Shown here one piece after another: positions 11,301-22,299 of a stretch of 64,000 nt of DNA (its first letter is position 1; the number at the start of each line of letters is the position of its first letter). The notes beneath the pieces are model-generated. The model searched no databases. It had not been told where the DNA came from and was given only the letters and a program-made list of their open reading frames with translations. This stretch comes from Hormiphora californensis. Taxonomy: Eukaryota > Ctenophora > Tentaculata > Cydippida > Pleurobrachiidae. The position numbers and the translations under genes were made by a program. The DNA lies in the NCBI GenBank assembly GCA_020137815.1, contig CM035362.1, positions 1,113,793 through 1,177,792 on the forward strand. Reading direction: 5' to 3'.

Positions 11301-14300
11301 ATAGGGGCCCTCACCCCCTGGTGAGGGGTTGTAAAGGAGTAAAACTGGAGGGGACGTTACCATGAGTAGAAAGAGGAAGAAGAAGAGATCAATTGACATC
11401 CGCCGGATCATGAAGAGTTTCGGTCCAATTTTAGAGTTTATCTCAAACATCTTCATAAAGGTGAAGCAGTAGAAAGCAAAACAGATCGAAGATATCAGTC
11501 GATACAAGTGGTAATGCCTGGGGGTAGAAGATATCAGTCGATACAAGTGGTAATGCCTGGGGGTGGAAAGTAGCCACTAATCAACAATATAATGAGCCCG
11601 TTCAACTCATTCTTATTACAGGACCTCTGAATTAAAAAATTCAAGGAATTAATTTAACTCACGAGAAATCTTCCAGATTAAATCGTTTCATCCTATCACC
11701 GGTTTCCTCATCCCCATGTTCCTCTTTAGTAAGTTGTGTTTTTAAAGTGAACCCCACAAGGAAGAGGATAACGGCCACAAAATCTAGCAAGTTGTAAACC
11801 TTCTTAAAGTGCCGTGCAAACTTCTTTCGTATTGACTTGGTGTGCTTCGCTAATATCTGGAGGGGTCAGGTGGGTCGATATCATTGGCTAATATAACTGT
11901 AGGGAGAGATGGTGCAGGTTGGTATAACCATATTGTATGATGATTGCTACTGTTTGAATCTTTAGGTAACTCGGCCTTATCGAGCTAATCTTTGGGAATG
12001 ACTTTTAATTTTGGAGATGCTATCTAGATTATTTCAGCCCCCTGCCCCACTCCCTTAGCCCTCTGCTACAGCCTGTCCCTATACAACGGATACCTGATTG
12101 ATTTCAACAGGGAAGGTAGAGATAACGAAGATGATGGTGTAGATATCTGAAGCATTTGTTCCTTCCAGCTCACCCGCCTGTAACAAACCAGACATAAAGG
12201 TACCTGGAGGAAGAGGCGGGGTTAAGGGCTAGGGGCTAGTTACAAGGGGGTTAGGGGCTAGTTACTAGGGGTTAGGGGCTAGTTACTATAGGGGGTTAGG
12301 GGCTAGTAACTAGGGGGTTAGGGGCTAGTAACTAGGGGGTTAGGGGTTATTTACTAGGGGGTTAGGGACTAGTTACTAGGGGGTTAGGGGCTAGTAACTA
12401 GGGCGTTAGGGGCTAGTAACTAGGGGGTTAGGGACTAGTTACTAGGGGGTTAGGGACTAGTTACTAGGGGGTTAGGGGCTAGTAACTAGGGGGTTAGGGG
12501 CTAGTAACTAGGGGGTTAGGGGCTAGTTACTAGGGCGTTAGGGGCTAGTAACTAGGGGGTTAGGGACTAGTTACTAGGGGGTTAGGGACTAGTTACTAGG
12601 GGGTTAGGGACTAGTTACTAGGGGGTTAGGGGCTAGTTACTAGGGCGTTAGGGGCTAGTAACTAGGGGTTAGGGACTAGTTACTAGAGGGTTAGGGGCTA
12701 GTTACTAGGGGGTTATGGGCTAGTAACAAGGGGGTTAGGGGCTAGTTACTAGGGGGTTAGGGGCTAGTAACTAGGGGGTTAGGGGCTAGTAACTAGGGGG
12801 TTAGGGCTAGTAACGAGGGAGTTAGGGGCTAGTAACTAGGGGGTTAGGGGCTAGTAACTAGGGGGTTAGGGGCTAGTAAAATATAAACAAACAAACAAAC
12901 AAAGAAGCATTTGTAACGAACCCAGGAAAATGAGGTAAGTGATGGTGTTTAGGAAGAATTTGATGACGGGTGAAGTGTAATACAGTTCCAATCTTTCTCG
13001 GTGAGAAAACTTCGGTGTGTCGTCCTCCAAAATATCTTCCATCCTGAGAGGAATATTACTAGACGTTCCCCACTATGTCCATATGTGGTAATCACGCGTT
13101 GTTTACAATGCCCTAATATGGTAATCACGCGTTGTTTACAATGCCCTAATATGGTAATCACGCGTTGTTTACAATGCCCTAATATGGTAATCACGCGTTG
13201 TTTACAATGCCCTAATATGGTAATCACGTGTTGTTTCACTAACTTGCGTGTCGTTCCATCTTTGTTGGTGAAGCGAGCGTTGAAGGACAGAAATATGGGC
13301 ATGGGCGGGATAATGTAGAGCATTAACTGTAAAGAAAGGAACACATGTTAGATAGAAAGATTGGAACACTCTAGATCCACTCTAATTAGTTCGCCCAACA
13401 TCTTCTACTTCTTACAACCCACCACCACTATTAACCCAATTAATGCCTTCCAAGCGTTATACCCGTCACTACCCAGTTTCTAATCGTTTTACCAATTGAC
13501 CCCGACAACCCGTTATACCTTGTTGAGTAAGGGCCGTTACTCAACAAGGTATATACCCCGTTATAATACCTTCCAGGCTGGTGTGCTAGCGTGGATATTA
13601 CCCATCCAAATATCAGTTAGGTAACTCTGATATGCAGCGTGGGATATAAAGTTCTTAGATCCCGTTATACTGGCAATATCGAATAGAGAGAGCAGGCCCC
13701 AGTCTGAAATGGAGATGAAATGATATTGGGGGGGGGGGGGGAGTACCTAGTGGCCTAGATTTATATATTAACAACTAACAAGATATGGTACATTGGTACT
13801 CAAAAGGCTTTATATTTTCCAATTGGCAACTATTCCCCAATAAGAGTGGTTCTGAGACCCAGAGGCCATCAATGTAATATTGAACGACCTATAATACTAA
13901 TTTCCTGATCATCTATTAACAAACCTTTCATTTTAACAGTTAGAATGTTGATCCACTCGGACTTCTCGTAGTTATGGTAACACGCTGTCATCAGGCCACA
14001 ACTCAACATCTCAAACTCACTGGAAACGGGGGACGATAATTAGTTGTTGATAAACAGTTGTTTGTTTTAGAGAATTGGGGAATGCAATGGAGGACCAGGC
14101 AATTTCAAGCTCATATCAAAATGCTGCTAAAGAACTAATTTCAAGAAATGTGAACTCATGCATAGAATATTTCAATCAGTCCAGGATAATGCAGTTCATT
14201 CAAAACAGGGTATGTGAATCGAGACTCATTCAGGATATATCATTCCGCTAAAAGTTTTACTAATCAGGTTTTATTTTAGAAAGAAGAGGTTGCTCACTAT

Positions 14301-16775
14301 ATTTATACAGCCGATATCATGGTTTCTATTTTTAGTGTACCTCCAATCTAGGGTCATCCTAAAAAGAGGGAACTTTAGATGTAGTTGTAGGAAGATCTAG
14401 GGTTTATCAAGTTTCAAATAAATGCCACAACAGCATCAAAACCATCTCATTTTTTTAAAGCCCAAAGAACTAGCAGATTCAAGATAAAACCTCTTTCCAG
14501 GCAAGTTAAAAGAATCTAATTAAACTTACTGAGCAGCGTTTTCTAGTTTCTCCGTCATCTCTTCGTCCATCCTCGCCCACTTTCCCTCCATTTTATCCAG
14601 GAACATGTATATCTTGTGTGCTATCAAACCTGAAACACGTGACGTCAACAGCAATCTGTTGCTATGGTAACTAAAACCAAACAGTTCTGAATGGCTATCT
14701 GATACCAAAATTTGCCTTGTCCGAATTTGAATAAAACAATCCAAAAAACAAATTTCAACAAACCTGTTGCCATTGGTGTCTTGCTATTTTCCCAGAACAA
14801 TAGAGCCATGCTTTGGCAGTCAGCAAATGCCGAGTAGATAGTGAGCACATCAAAGGGGTTCTCAAATGTTTCGTCACCCTGTGCTCTTTCATTGTACTTC
14901 GGATCACAAAACACACTCTTGTAACTCCCCTGCGCAAAGTTATTGTCAGAAATATACACCAGATATCTTGTGATATTATATTGATATTGCTGAGTTGATT
15001 GCATTACTTACCTGCATTATAGACCCCAGAATTGATCCGACATCTGAGAGCATGACCTGTAACAGTTATAATACAGGGTTCAGACATTAGTATAAACAGC
15101 TATGTAAAGGAAGTTGAGCGCCATTTTTTTGCAAAGAGGATAGCTGGTTAGCAATTATCGGGGCTTTATAGTGCTATCATAATACGAATGAAAAGGGAAC
15201 AGTCTGGCAATGAGGGAATTACGAGAGAATTACGAATGAGGAGTTCAGCAATAAGTTCAATAAGCTAGATCACAATGCTTTGATTTGTTTTTGAATAAAA
15301 AACATGAATTTCTACACGACGTATGGGTAGCTAAAATCTCTATAATTTGTATACAGATCGAATCATTTGCCAGCACTTACACCCCTATGTTGACCCTTCA
15401 TAGACTTGCGAAAAGAGGCCCGGATAGTTTTCTGAATTGAGGGAAGGGGAATAGCTAATTGGGAGTTGGGGAAAGGGAATTTACTAGTTTGGGGGTCGGG
15501 GCATATTGAACAAGGCATTCGACCTAACAGAGTAAGAGAACGATATAGTGGTATCGAGGTTTTTTATGACACAATTAGCAGATTGCTGCTACACATGATA
15601 AGGAACATGGCTCGTTCAATGAATTATAGCGGACAAATGTCAGTACATTATGCTCAATGTCATATATAATCTTTGTACTAGGTTACCTATGTTATAGTTT
15701 TCTACGGCTGTGAATTGAACAGTCGAATTACAAAAAATACATACCCCACGCTCTAGTTTTTCCTTTTTTCTCCGTTCTTTGAGAACTCTGTAACCTCCCG
15801 TACTCTGTCGCAGTTCATTGTACAACCGGGTTAAGTTGGCTTGCGTCATAAACTGAATAATTGTGTTGGTTGTTATGGGTAAAATTGAAGTGAATTGAAG
15901 TGGAGGTACCAACTCCACAAAATACTACATGAGAATCAATCAGCCGAGATCATGTCTCCATGAACCCACGAATTACTTACCGCCCACCCCCCCCCTCCCT
16001 CAATCCACAAGGCACTTACCGCCCGTACATCAGCACCATAATCGATGAGAAGTTTTACGAACTCTGTCCTCTGTCGAATAATGGAGAACAACAGCAGACT
16101 ATTCAGCTCATCAGGGCTGAACTTGTATTCTTTTCGTGCAAACACAAACTCCCTAGCTACCCTGGCGTGACCCCAGGTGATCGCCAGTCTCATCTGTCTC
16201 ATCCTAGTTGCTCCACTCCCTGCAGGGATATATTACACGTGTTAGTGAGCTAGAGACTGATCAGTGATAATAATTGAATACTAATATGTCAGCCTGGTTT
16301 GTGATATTGACTCACTTTCCCCTCCACTAAAGTCACGTTTGGGCGTGTTATTATAGCGCCAATCGGTCAGTGTATAAACGTGACCTTCTCACTTATATGC
16401 TAATATATGCACTTTATTTCCTGCATAAAATATAGAAACATTTTCTGTGCTTTCCCTCTTTTCCTCTTTCTCCCTCTCTCCTTCTCCCTCTCTCCCTTTT
16501 AACTTGTTCACGAACATAATGATGTTCATTTAATTCACGCTTCACTTGACTCTCCATCGTGTTGTTATAGATCACGCTGCTAGCTGCCACGCTGCTGCTA
16601 AATCGTATCACGCACAATAACAACTGCTGCGTGACGTTGTACTGGCAACTCACGCACGCCCGTGACATAGTGCATCTATTGAGACATTGCATCTCACGCA
16701 CGCCCGTGGTTTTCCTTTTTTGGACTTTAGTAGCTGACTAGCTGCACTGTTATGTACAATTGCAATAAGCGAGGT

Positions 16776-16837
<62 letters not shown>

Positions 16838-19800
16838 TGTGTAGATCCCGTGTTCAATAAGTACTAGTAGTAGTAGTAGAATAAGGAAGTGATTTACTAA
16901 TTGTTTTGTTCAGGCTGACTCGTGGAATGCACTGCCGATGCAATGACACAAGTTACTAACCACTTTGCATGAGAGATGATAGAATATAGAAGTCCAATGG
17001 TTCAGGGTTGTGAATACTAAAGATTGTCACTGTTTTTCTGTAAGTGGCTATCTCCATGACGGCACTCATCATCTTCGCAACGATACCCTGGAGGATTGTT
17101 AATTAATTAATTAATTATCTAATTAATTAGTTTATTTGTTAATTTCCGGGTCATTATATTCATTTCGATCTTAGAAATTGATGTCCCTGTTAGGATAAAG
17201 AAGCTATAAAACTCAAAAAACTTGTTACTCAACAACAACAAACAGAATCATGATAATCAACATACCTGTGATCGATACTTCTTGAAATCCTTGTCAATTA
17301 ACTTAATCATTTCTTTTTTACACGCATCGGTCAGAGTTCTCTCTATCTTTTTCTCACTATAAAAGGAGGGTATTAAAATCCCATCATGCTCATAATTAAG
17401 AATTCGCTCTTTTGATTAATGAGAACATGTTTTTGATTAATTAATTAGATAACTAATTTACCCGTCAACGGTGGTCTCAATTTCGATGCTGTGCTCAAAC
17501 CCATAACACAGGATGTCACTCGCTCGACCACTACCCTTCAGCACAACTAGTGTCTTTCCTGGGGGAGGGGGTCATGGGGACTTGGGGGGGGGGCGTCTTG
17601 GGGAACTGGGTCAGGGATCTTGGGGGAATGCTGCTAGGGGTTTCAACTTAGAATTGGGGTTAACACTAGTACCAACATTTTATCCAAAGATTCAAAGAAT
17701 AATAGGGGAAGAAATGGGGGAGGGGGGGGGGGTTACTGCAGCCTGGTATCAAACCTTACCTTTTCTGAGGGTACTGACAGCCTGATTGATACTCTGCTCC
17801 CCTCCCTCTATCATGATGGTTACCATTGGCAACGAGACTCCATCCTTAGTAAACATGTTACAAATCAGGGATTCCAGCTCACCCCTGTACTCTATCTCTA
17901 TACCCTCCTTCTCGGCAGTGCCTACAGAACAACACGCGTGTTAAGAAAATGGAACAGTGATATAGTGGGACAGTATAATAGTGATAATAGGATCATCATT
18001 CAGGGGGTGAATTATGGTTGGGATGACGTGTTGTTTCACATGCCCATATTTGGCAATCACGTGATGTTTCACATGCCCATATATGGTTATCACGTGGGAC
18101 TCACCATCGTCCACCAAGAAGTGATGTGTGTGGTTAGGGTCCAGGGCAGCGTACCCCTTCGCAGGGGCATCCAATGTGTAGTTGACCATGGGTTCCCGGG
18201 CTCGGGGGTGCTGAAATAAAGAGTTTGAGAGAGTTACTATGGAAACTAGAGGGGAGAAGATGCTGGCAAGACGGAATTATAGTTGGTAGGCAGGGAATTG
18301 AAGACAACAGCTTTGAATTTGAATCAAGCAATATGTGCTAACTTCATATTTGGTTTCATTAGTTATTTCAAACAGATAACAAAATCATAGGTGTCCGTAT
18401 CATTATTCTGATGTGTATGCGTCAGACTGAGAGGTAGGTGCTAAGAAAAAGAGGCAAATGTTAAGAAAAGGAAAGGGGCAGCTAAATAGAGATTTCTATA
18501 GCTACAATCGTCAGATTTCGCGGCATTTTTTTTCTTTCGGGTTAAAAAGTTTGAAAATGTGCTCTGCCATGCGAAATTATCATAAAACGAAACATAACAC
18601 TTGTAGTTTCCCTTGCTCTAAACCGGCATCTTTTTTAAACTCGAACTCTCAAGTAAAGTTTCTATAACAGAGTTAAAAGTGCAGCAGAAGGTTATAATTT
18701 AATTTAACATGCGAATTATTCTACAACAGACCATATATGGACATATGCCCAAATATGGTTTTGGAGCTGCTTTTGCATTAAGAGGGGATGCACTCACAGT
18801 TAACTCATTTATATCTTCGCTATCAGGGTCCGTTTTTATCTGGTGTGACGTGTTAACATTACGTTAACTAAGTATGTTAACCAATATATTATACAGCTCA
18901 CAAGCAATAAGATGAAAAAACATGTATGGACCTCGAACTTATCACTAAAAAACCAGCATTGTTTATAAAAACTTACCCGATTGGTGTTCAGGAGCATTTC
19001 CCTCCGCCACGTCTTACCCCAGTTACCAACACCAATAGTGCAGATTTTACTGGTGAAGATAGACCGGCCTATAACATCACCCACCAATTTCATTACACCC
19101 TGTGGGAGATGATGGTGAGGGGTTGTTTGGGTGAGGGTGGGTCAGAAAGGATCAAATGTTCTAATGAGGTTGTCAGACTACATATTATGAGGTTTGTAGG
19201 ACTCTTACACAGTTCTGTCCGCCAGTAACAAGCCAGGCATTGGTTGATTTGGCTGCTGAGAGAAGACCCTGCTGAAATGACTTGCAGATGTCGTTCGATA
19301 CCGCGAAACTCTTTGCTCCACCCGTCACAGAAATCAAGAGATCTGAGGGCCGGGGTTATGAGCATGTTGTTGTAATTAAAAGCTTCTAGTTAGTTGATAA
19401 TAAAATCCAGAAGTTAGAAATCATCACATTTCCCTCCTGGTTTTGATAGATCTAACCTGGTTCGTTCAGCTTCCAGAACTCTGTAAAGAGACGTTCCATT
19501 TTCTTAATGGTGTCAGCGTGACCGTTATCTACAGCAATTCTCATGTACTGTGGCTGAGTCGTTGTGTCAACACCTAGAGGAGGAATTGAATTAGGGTCAC
19601 ATGATAGGGGTCACGTCTCATGTAGGGTCAGTCAAGATGTGACACACATCCTCCATGATGTCTTTATTGTACGTGACCATGTACCTGTGAAGTTGAATCT
19701 TTCCAAAGGCACAGTTCTCTATTAGTGTGGTACATGATGACTGATCCCACTTAGCATCACTTGGCATGTCCACAGTACGAGATATGTGGTTAGATCTCTT

Positions 19801-19928
19801 GTTTCCACACTTTACAACTAGGAGGTGGATTTGTCAGAGCTGAGACAGACAGACAGACTGAGAGGATATGGACAGACAGACATACAGACAGATGGCATAT
19901 GGACAGACAGACAGACAGACAGACAGAC

Positions 19929-20006
<78 letters not shown>

Positions 20007-21772
20007 GTAACTTACATAGGATCGTTGTCTTTTCCATCCTTCTTTTTGACGAACTTCACGCACTCCCGAACGTTTATATGTCTCTTCACCCAGTCTTCAA
20101 AAGTTTTCTGAAAAAAGAGTCTTTAGTTGAGGGCATCTAGATGAAATCGTATTTGCCACGATAAATCCCCATAATCCCACTTTCCCTCAACATCTAAACT
20201 ACTCTGGGCAGATCCAACGAAACCAAAAACGGAAGGTATAGGAGTAAGTGAAACAATAATAGCTTTTTTGCCTCATATCTAAATCATCAAATATGTAACG
20301 AATTATAGGCCATAGGGATCACGAGTTACTGAGTGTTAGGGATTATCATGTGTAAAAGCACCTGCTGTAAGTGTTCCTCTAGACCCCTCTTAATCCCCTC
20401 CATATCGTGCCGGTAGGTGCCCTGAATTAGCCGCTGAACCAGGCCACCCATATGAGCCCCTTTCCCACGTCTACTGGATGTCCTCCTTCGCAGAGATCCG
20501 CCCTGCTCAGAGTCTGCCACACCAACTAGTCTGTTTACTGGACATTACCCGTCGCACCGCCGATTGAAATCGGACCGATCTTGATGGCTCCTCTCCTTCC
20601 CCACCGTCCATCATTTGATCGCAGGTCAGAGGGACTTCAGGAGGATACAATAGGAAGAGATTGAAATATATCTCTTGATACAGGTGGGCGCATGAACAGA
20701 TCAACAAATACAACTACGATTGTGTTCGGGCGAGATGTACCAGATCTTTTCTTTACAAATTAGGAAACAATGCCTGCAGCTGTCCGCCCAGTGGATTCCA
20801 ATGATTGATTAAACTAAAGCTTGATCAAATGTAATTTGAAAGACTGAGAGTGGAAGTCATTAGACAGTGGTTAGTTTAATTGATGTGTAGAGATGGAAAC
20901 TGTTCTGCCTAAGGAAGTGAGCAAAAAACTCCACGTATAGTGGAAAATTTGTAATGCAGAAGAAGACACATCTAGCAAATGAAGATCGACTGATATTTAT
21001 ATTCCGGGACTAATGCACTATGAAGTGCAGATTCAGTGGTTGTATGTGGTTGGCCTAGTAATTGTACATTACTAGCCTAATTATTGCGTGGAAATTGAAG
21101 CAAGATCTTGCAAGAAGTAACCATTCTATGCACAGGTAACAAATTGCTATAATATTCATCAACATCTTTATTAAATGTTGATCCGACAAGAAACATACCG
21201 TCATCAACAGCTTATTACCTTTACCTGTGTACAACCCTGTATATTTAACCCTGACAAAATATTTATTATCCCAATATCATCCTCACCTTGTTCATTCGCC
21301 TCCCAAATATAGACTCTAAGTCTAACAGTGTCGGCAGTGGATTATCCGAACACCCGGCCACTCCACTTTTCACACTCGGCTGTAGCTCTTTCATAAGACT
21401 ATCTTCCTTCATCACCAAGTCACTGCCCGTACTTTCCTCACTATTAGCCCTCTCCAGTTTATTATGACGGGGCGACGCAATGATAACTGGTACAGCCCGG
21501 GATGTATCTCCACTCTGTTTAGCAGGGGAGGTGATATCAGCAGCAGGTGAGTTTGGTTCAACTACTGTTGATACTCTTATCTCCGGTACTGATTGTTCCA
21601 TAGCCCCAGTTGTAGCCAGGTCAGATCCCCAGATCAGGTCCTGGTTAAATGTGGAGAACTGATCTCGATCCTGTGGCCCCCAATTGTTGTTAGTAGGTTC
21701 AGGAACTTGGTAAGGAAATACCCGGACCAGATGTCGTCCGCTGCGTGGTGATCCGGGATGAATCACTACCAT
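5308..21772 (-). CDS. TRPM family cation channel, TRPM2-like, about 37 exons
   Basis: The gene encodes a Ca2+-permeable TRPM-type channel of about 1,600 residues (human TRPM2 is about 1,500). Exons in transcript order: 21287-21772, 20539-20634, 20362-20513, 20016-20107, 19685-19817, 19457-19573, 19209-19342, 18977-19099, 18798-18839, 18105-18210, 17760-17921, 17462-17558, 17266-17356, 16961-17087, 16020-16219, 15745-15852, 15012-15056, 14764-14929, 14530-14629, 13925-14019, 13570-13703, 13244-13326, 12893-13043, 12094-12177, 11663-11856, 11361-11517, 10895-11054, 10663-10787, 10401-10505, 8782-8902, 8491-8654, 8134-8312, 7856-7998, 7573-7696, 7310-7382, 5883-5990, 5308-5451. The 32 exons from 19573 downward join in consistent phase with GT-AG borders. 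The start at 21772 (TTACCATGG context) and the first five exons are less certain: the junction of exons 1-2 and both borders of exon 5 do not keep phase. Identity rests on family motifs I recognise, not on a search. Confidence 0.9.
5612..5832. mobile_element. Small inverted-repeat element (MITE-like) in the last TRPM intron
   Basis: Ends are inverted copies of CCCCAAACTACTATGTCCC, and the middle carries a second inverted pair around GAAATTTGTTTT / AAAACAAATTTC. About 220 bp. No clear target duplication was read. Confidence 0.7.
5991..7309 (-). other. Intron spanning the expected Nudix core region
   Basis: Between exons 7310-7382 and 5883-5990. The minus strand at about 7010-7295 is polypyrimidine-rich (CT-rich, spurious Leu/Ser ORF), and the rest has several weak acceptor-like sites. 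I found no exon with a Nudix motif. The ORF at 6411-6662 minus reads PNHTL by chance-like similarity (see rejected items). Confidence 0.55.
6020..6070. repeat. Hairpin with poly-G loop
   Basis: TCATGATTTGTTGAGTAA is followed by a G-run and then its inverted copy TTACTCAACAAATCATGA. A shorter hairpin with the same stem (TTGTTGAGTAA / TTACTCAACAA) is at 13522-13550 in another intron of the TRPM gene. Confidence 0.8.
7856..8654 (-). other. TRP helix and C-terminal coiled coil of the channel
   Basis: Exon 8491-8654 begins with IIYKTQRAEVILQYREHPWL and continues PNPISLIYFFLMLFKKIYL, matching the TRPM TRP helix and the re-entrant segment after S6. Exon 8134-8312 is basic and helical (RQLSRSYKVTSIIFRQLNRQ). 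Exon 7856-7998 has a short heptad stretch (VAFVQQSVEKLEKVVKK), suited to the tetrameric coiled coil of TRPM channels, then a Gly/Pro-rich linker. Confidence 0.82.
8991..10316. mobile_element. 1.3 kb near-perfect foldback element with TTAA flanks, in the intron before S6
   Basis: The whole element is one inverted repeat: arms of about 630 bp meet near 9650, starting GCCTGTCAAAACGTG and ending with its complement. TTAA lies at 8987-8990 and again at 10317-10320, which fits a TTAA-targeting (piggyBac-type) insertion. Each arm also contains two direct copies of a block starting TAGGAAAGGAGTAGAGA. The arm ORFs (LELTRGKPIPVVHPRYRPPE on both strands) are mirror images of the same arm sequence and are not taken as genes. 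Confidence 0.9.
11085..11310. repeat. G-rich minisatellite, about 6 copies of about 37 bp
   Basis: Units read GAGCAAGTCGAGCAATCCGG then ATAGGGGGTGAGGGGGG, with G-run lengths varying between units. It lies in the intron just upstream of the pore exon 10895-11054. It gives Pro/Leu-rich minus ORFs in all three frames, which are repeat readings. Confidence 0.95.
11488..11565. repeat. 39-bp tandem duplication covering an exon start and its splice acceptor
   Basis: Two copies of a 39-bp unit (11488-11526 and 11527-11565), nearly identical, each holding CCCCAG acceptor plus the start of exon 11361-11517. Using the outer acceptor (exon to 11556) would add 13 residues in frame. Confidence 0.9.
12229..12882. 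repeat. Telomere-like G-rich minisatellite filling the S1-S2 intron
   Basis: About 29 units of a 22-23 bp repeat, GGGGGTTAGGGGCTAGTAACTA and variants (GTTAC/GTAAC, GGGCT/GGACT). It occupies almost the whole intron between exons 12893-13043 and 12094-12177. The G strand is the plus strand, so the transcript carries the C-rich strand. Confidence 0.95.
13044..13243. repeat. 33-bp minisatellite next to a splice donor, about 4-5 copies
   Basis: Units read TGGTAATCACGCGTTGTTTA with CAATGCCCTAATA and repeat every 33 bp. On the transcribed (minus) strand the array starts a few bases after the donor of exon 13244-13326. The 131-codon minus ORF across it reads through the intron: splicing out 13044-13243 joins TTRK to MEDILEDD in frame. 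Confidence 0.92.
13244..15852 (-). other. TRPM MHR3-4 region and pre-S1 segment
   Basis: Exons 15745-15852 to 13244-13326 encode the C-terminal half of the TRPM homology region. Recognisable segments are LTRLYNELR, FDVLTIYSAFADCQSMALLF (the exon where TRPMs have a helical repeat of similar shape), YEKSEWINIL, SYLTDIWMGNI (matches the conserved LLTDMWMG motif before S1) and LMLYIIPPMPIFLSFNAR. All junctions keep phase. The exon at 15012-15056 is only 45 bp. Confidence 0.85.
16778..16833. repeat. (GA)n microsatellite
   Basis: About 28 GA units within a TRPM intron. Confidence 0.95.
18018..18110. repeat. Two-and-a-half copies of the 33-bp repeat near another donor
   Basis: The sequence (CACGTGTTGTTTCACATGCC-like) is clearly related to the 33-bp units at 13044-13243 and again begins just after a splice donor on the minus strand (exon 18105-18210). 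Confidence 0.8.
19846..20008. repeat. (GACA)n tetranucleotide microsatellite
   Basis: A GACAGACAGACA tract with a few interruptions, within the TRPM intron between exons 20016-20107 and 19685-19817; it ends about 8 bp from the donor of exon 20016-20107. Confidence 0.95.
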
Positions 21773-21849
21773 GGTAATAAGGTTTAAAACAAAACAAAAC
21801 AGAGAGGGAGAAACAAAGAGTTATATGTAATCCTGAACAGTTGAATTAA

Positions 21850-22299
21850 AGGTTGACAAGATACCTAAAACTTTTCGTATATCGTCTTATTTTGATTTAT
21901 CATTAATTTTCAGCATTTTTTCAGAATTTTTTGTCGGCTAGAAATATGTGCAAAATAGGGGGTCTACTGACAAATGAGTGTGCCTTTTTTTAAATTGATA
22001 CTGGAATATCTCCGGTTCCTGATGAGATACAGAAACCGTTTTGGTAGCGTTGGAAAGGCCTTATTGAGACCAATCCAACGCAACCAAGATCAAGTAGCTA
22101 TCTTTTGAGGAACCGGAAACGTGAATTTCAATTTGCGAGACGCAGTGAGTGTGCCCAGTAAAACCAGTGCTGACAATATCGGTAGACCCCCTATTTCGAA
22201 TTTTTTTCTAGCCGACAAAAAATTCTGAAAAAATGCTGAAAATTAATGATAAATCAAAATAAGACGATATACGAAAAGTTTTAGGTATCTTGTCAACCT
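21850..22299. mobile_element. 450-bp inverted-repeat element with TTAA flanks
   Basis: Long terminal inverted repeats start AGGTTGACAAGATACCTAAA and cover about 130 bp per side. TTAA is present at 21846-21849 and 22300-22303. The middle is non-palindromic. A non-autonomous TTAA-targeting (piggyBac-like) element is the best fit. Confidence 0.85.

Larger units (their letters stand above)
8782..13043 (-). other. Channel transmembrane domain: S1-S6 and pore
   Basis: S1 lies in 12893-13043 (LELYYTSPVIKFFLNTITYL and on), S2 in 12094-12177 (SDIYTIIFVISTFPVEINQ), S3 in 11663-11856 (VYNLLDFVAVILFLVGF), S4-S5 in 11361-11517 (FEINSKIGPKLFMIRRMSID then a Phe/Leu-rich helix), and S5 end plus pore helix in 10895-11054, where AYLNVFGDIGMEA aligns with the TRPM selectivity-filter region. 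10663-10787 encodes an outer pore loop with three cysteines (GHCSMD, NWTCLK, AAKCEK), in keeping with the pore-loop disulfide of TRPM channels. S6 is in 8782-8902 (NIMLINLLIAIFSNTYAD), close to the family NILLVNLLIAMF motif. The acidic filter residues Asp and Glu suggest divalent permeation, as in TRPM2; that is an inference. Confidence 0.9.
16020..20107 (-). other. TRPM N-terminal homology region (SLOG/LSDAT-type) within the channel gene
   Basis: Exons here encode the cytosolic TRPM homology region, which in TRPM2 binds ADP-ribose. Visible motifs: an RECVKFV segment (exon 20016-20107); CGN and AFGKIQ (19685-19817); QYMRIAVDNG (19457-19573); DLLISVTGGAKSF with GLLSAAKSTNAWLVTGG (19209-19342); GVMKLVGDVIGRS (18977-19099); LDPNHTHHFLVDDG (18105-18210); PMVTIMIEGGE (17760-17921); and LVVLKGSGRASDIL (17462-17558). 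These follow the order of known TRPM proteins. Exon 18798-18839 adds an acidic 14-residue insert. The helical repeat region starts at 16961-17087 and 16020-16219 (LAITWGHARVAREFVF, RTEFVKLLIDYGADV). Confidence 0.88.

Noticed and set aside
10821-11546. 241-codon minus ORF with PDCSTCSPP repeats
   Set aside because: It joins two true exons (11361-11517 and 10895-11054) through an intronic minisatellite; the repeat part has good splice borders on both sides.
12229-12882. Interstitial telomere
   Set aside because: Units are 22-23 bp with a conserved non-telomeric half and fit exactly in one intron, so it is a minisatellite rather than a telomere remnant.
13044-13243. CRISPR-like array of 33-bp repeats
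   Set aside because: There are no spacers between units, the DNA is eukaryotic, and it is a plain tandem repeat in an intron.
12949-13344. 131-codon minus ORF with VITILGHCKQR repeats
   Set aside because: It reads through an intron made of 33-bp repeats; splicing 13044-13243 restores the TRPM frame with known motifs on both sides.
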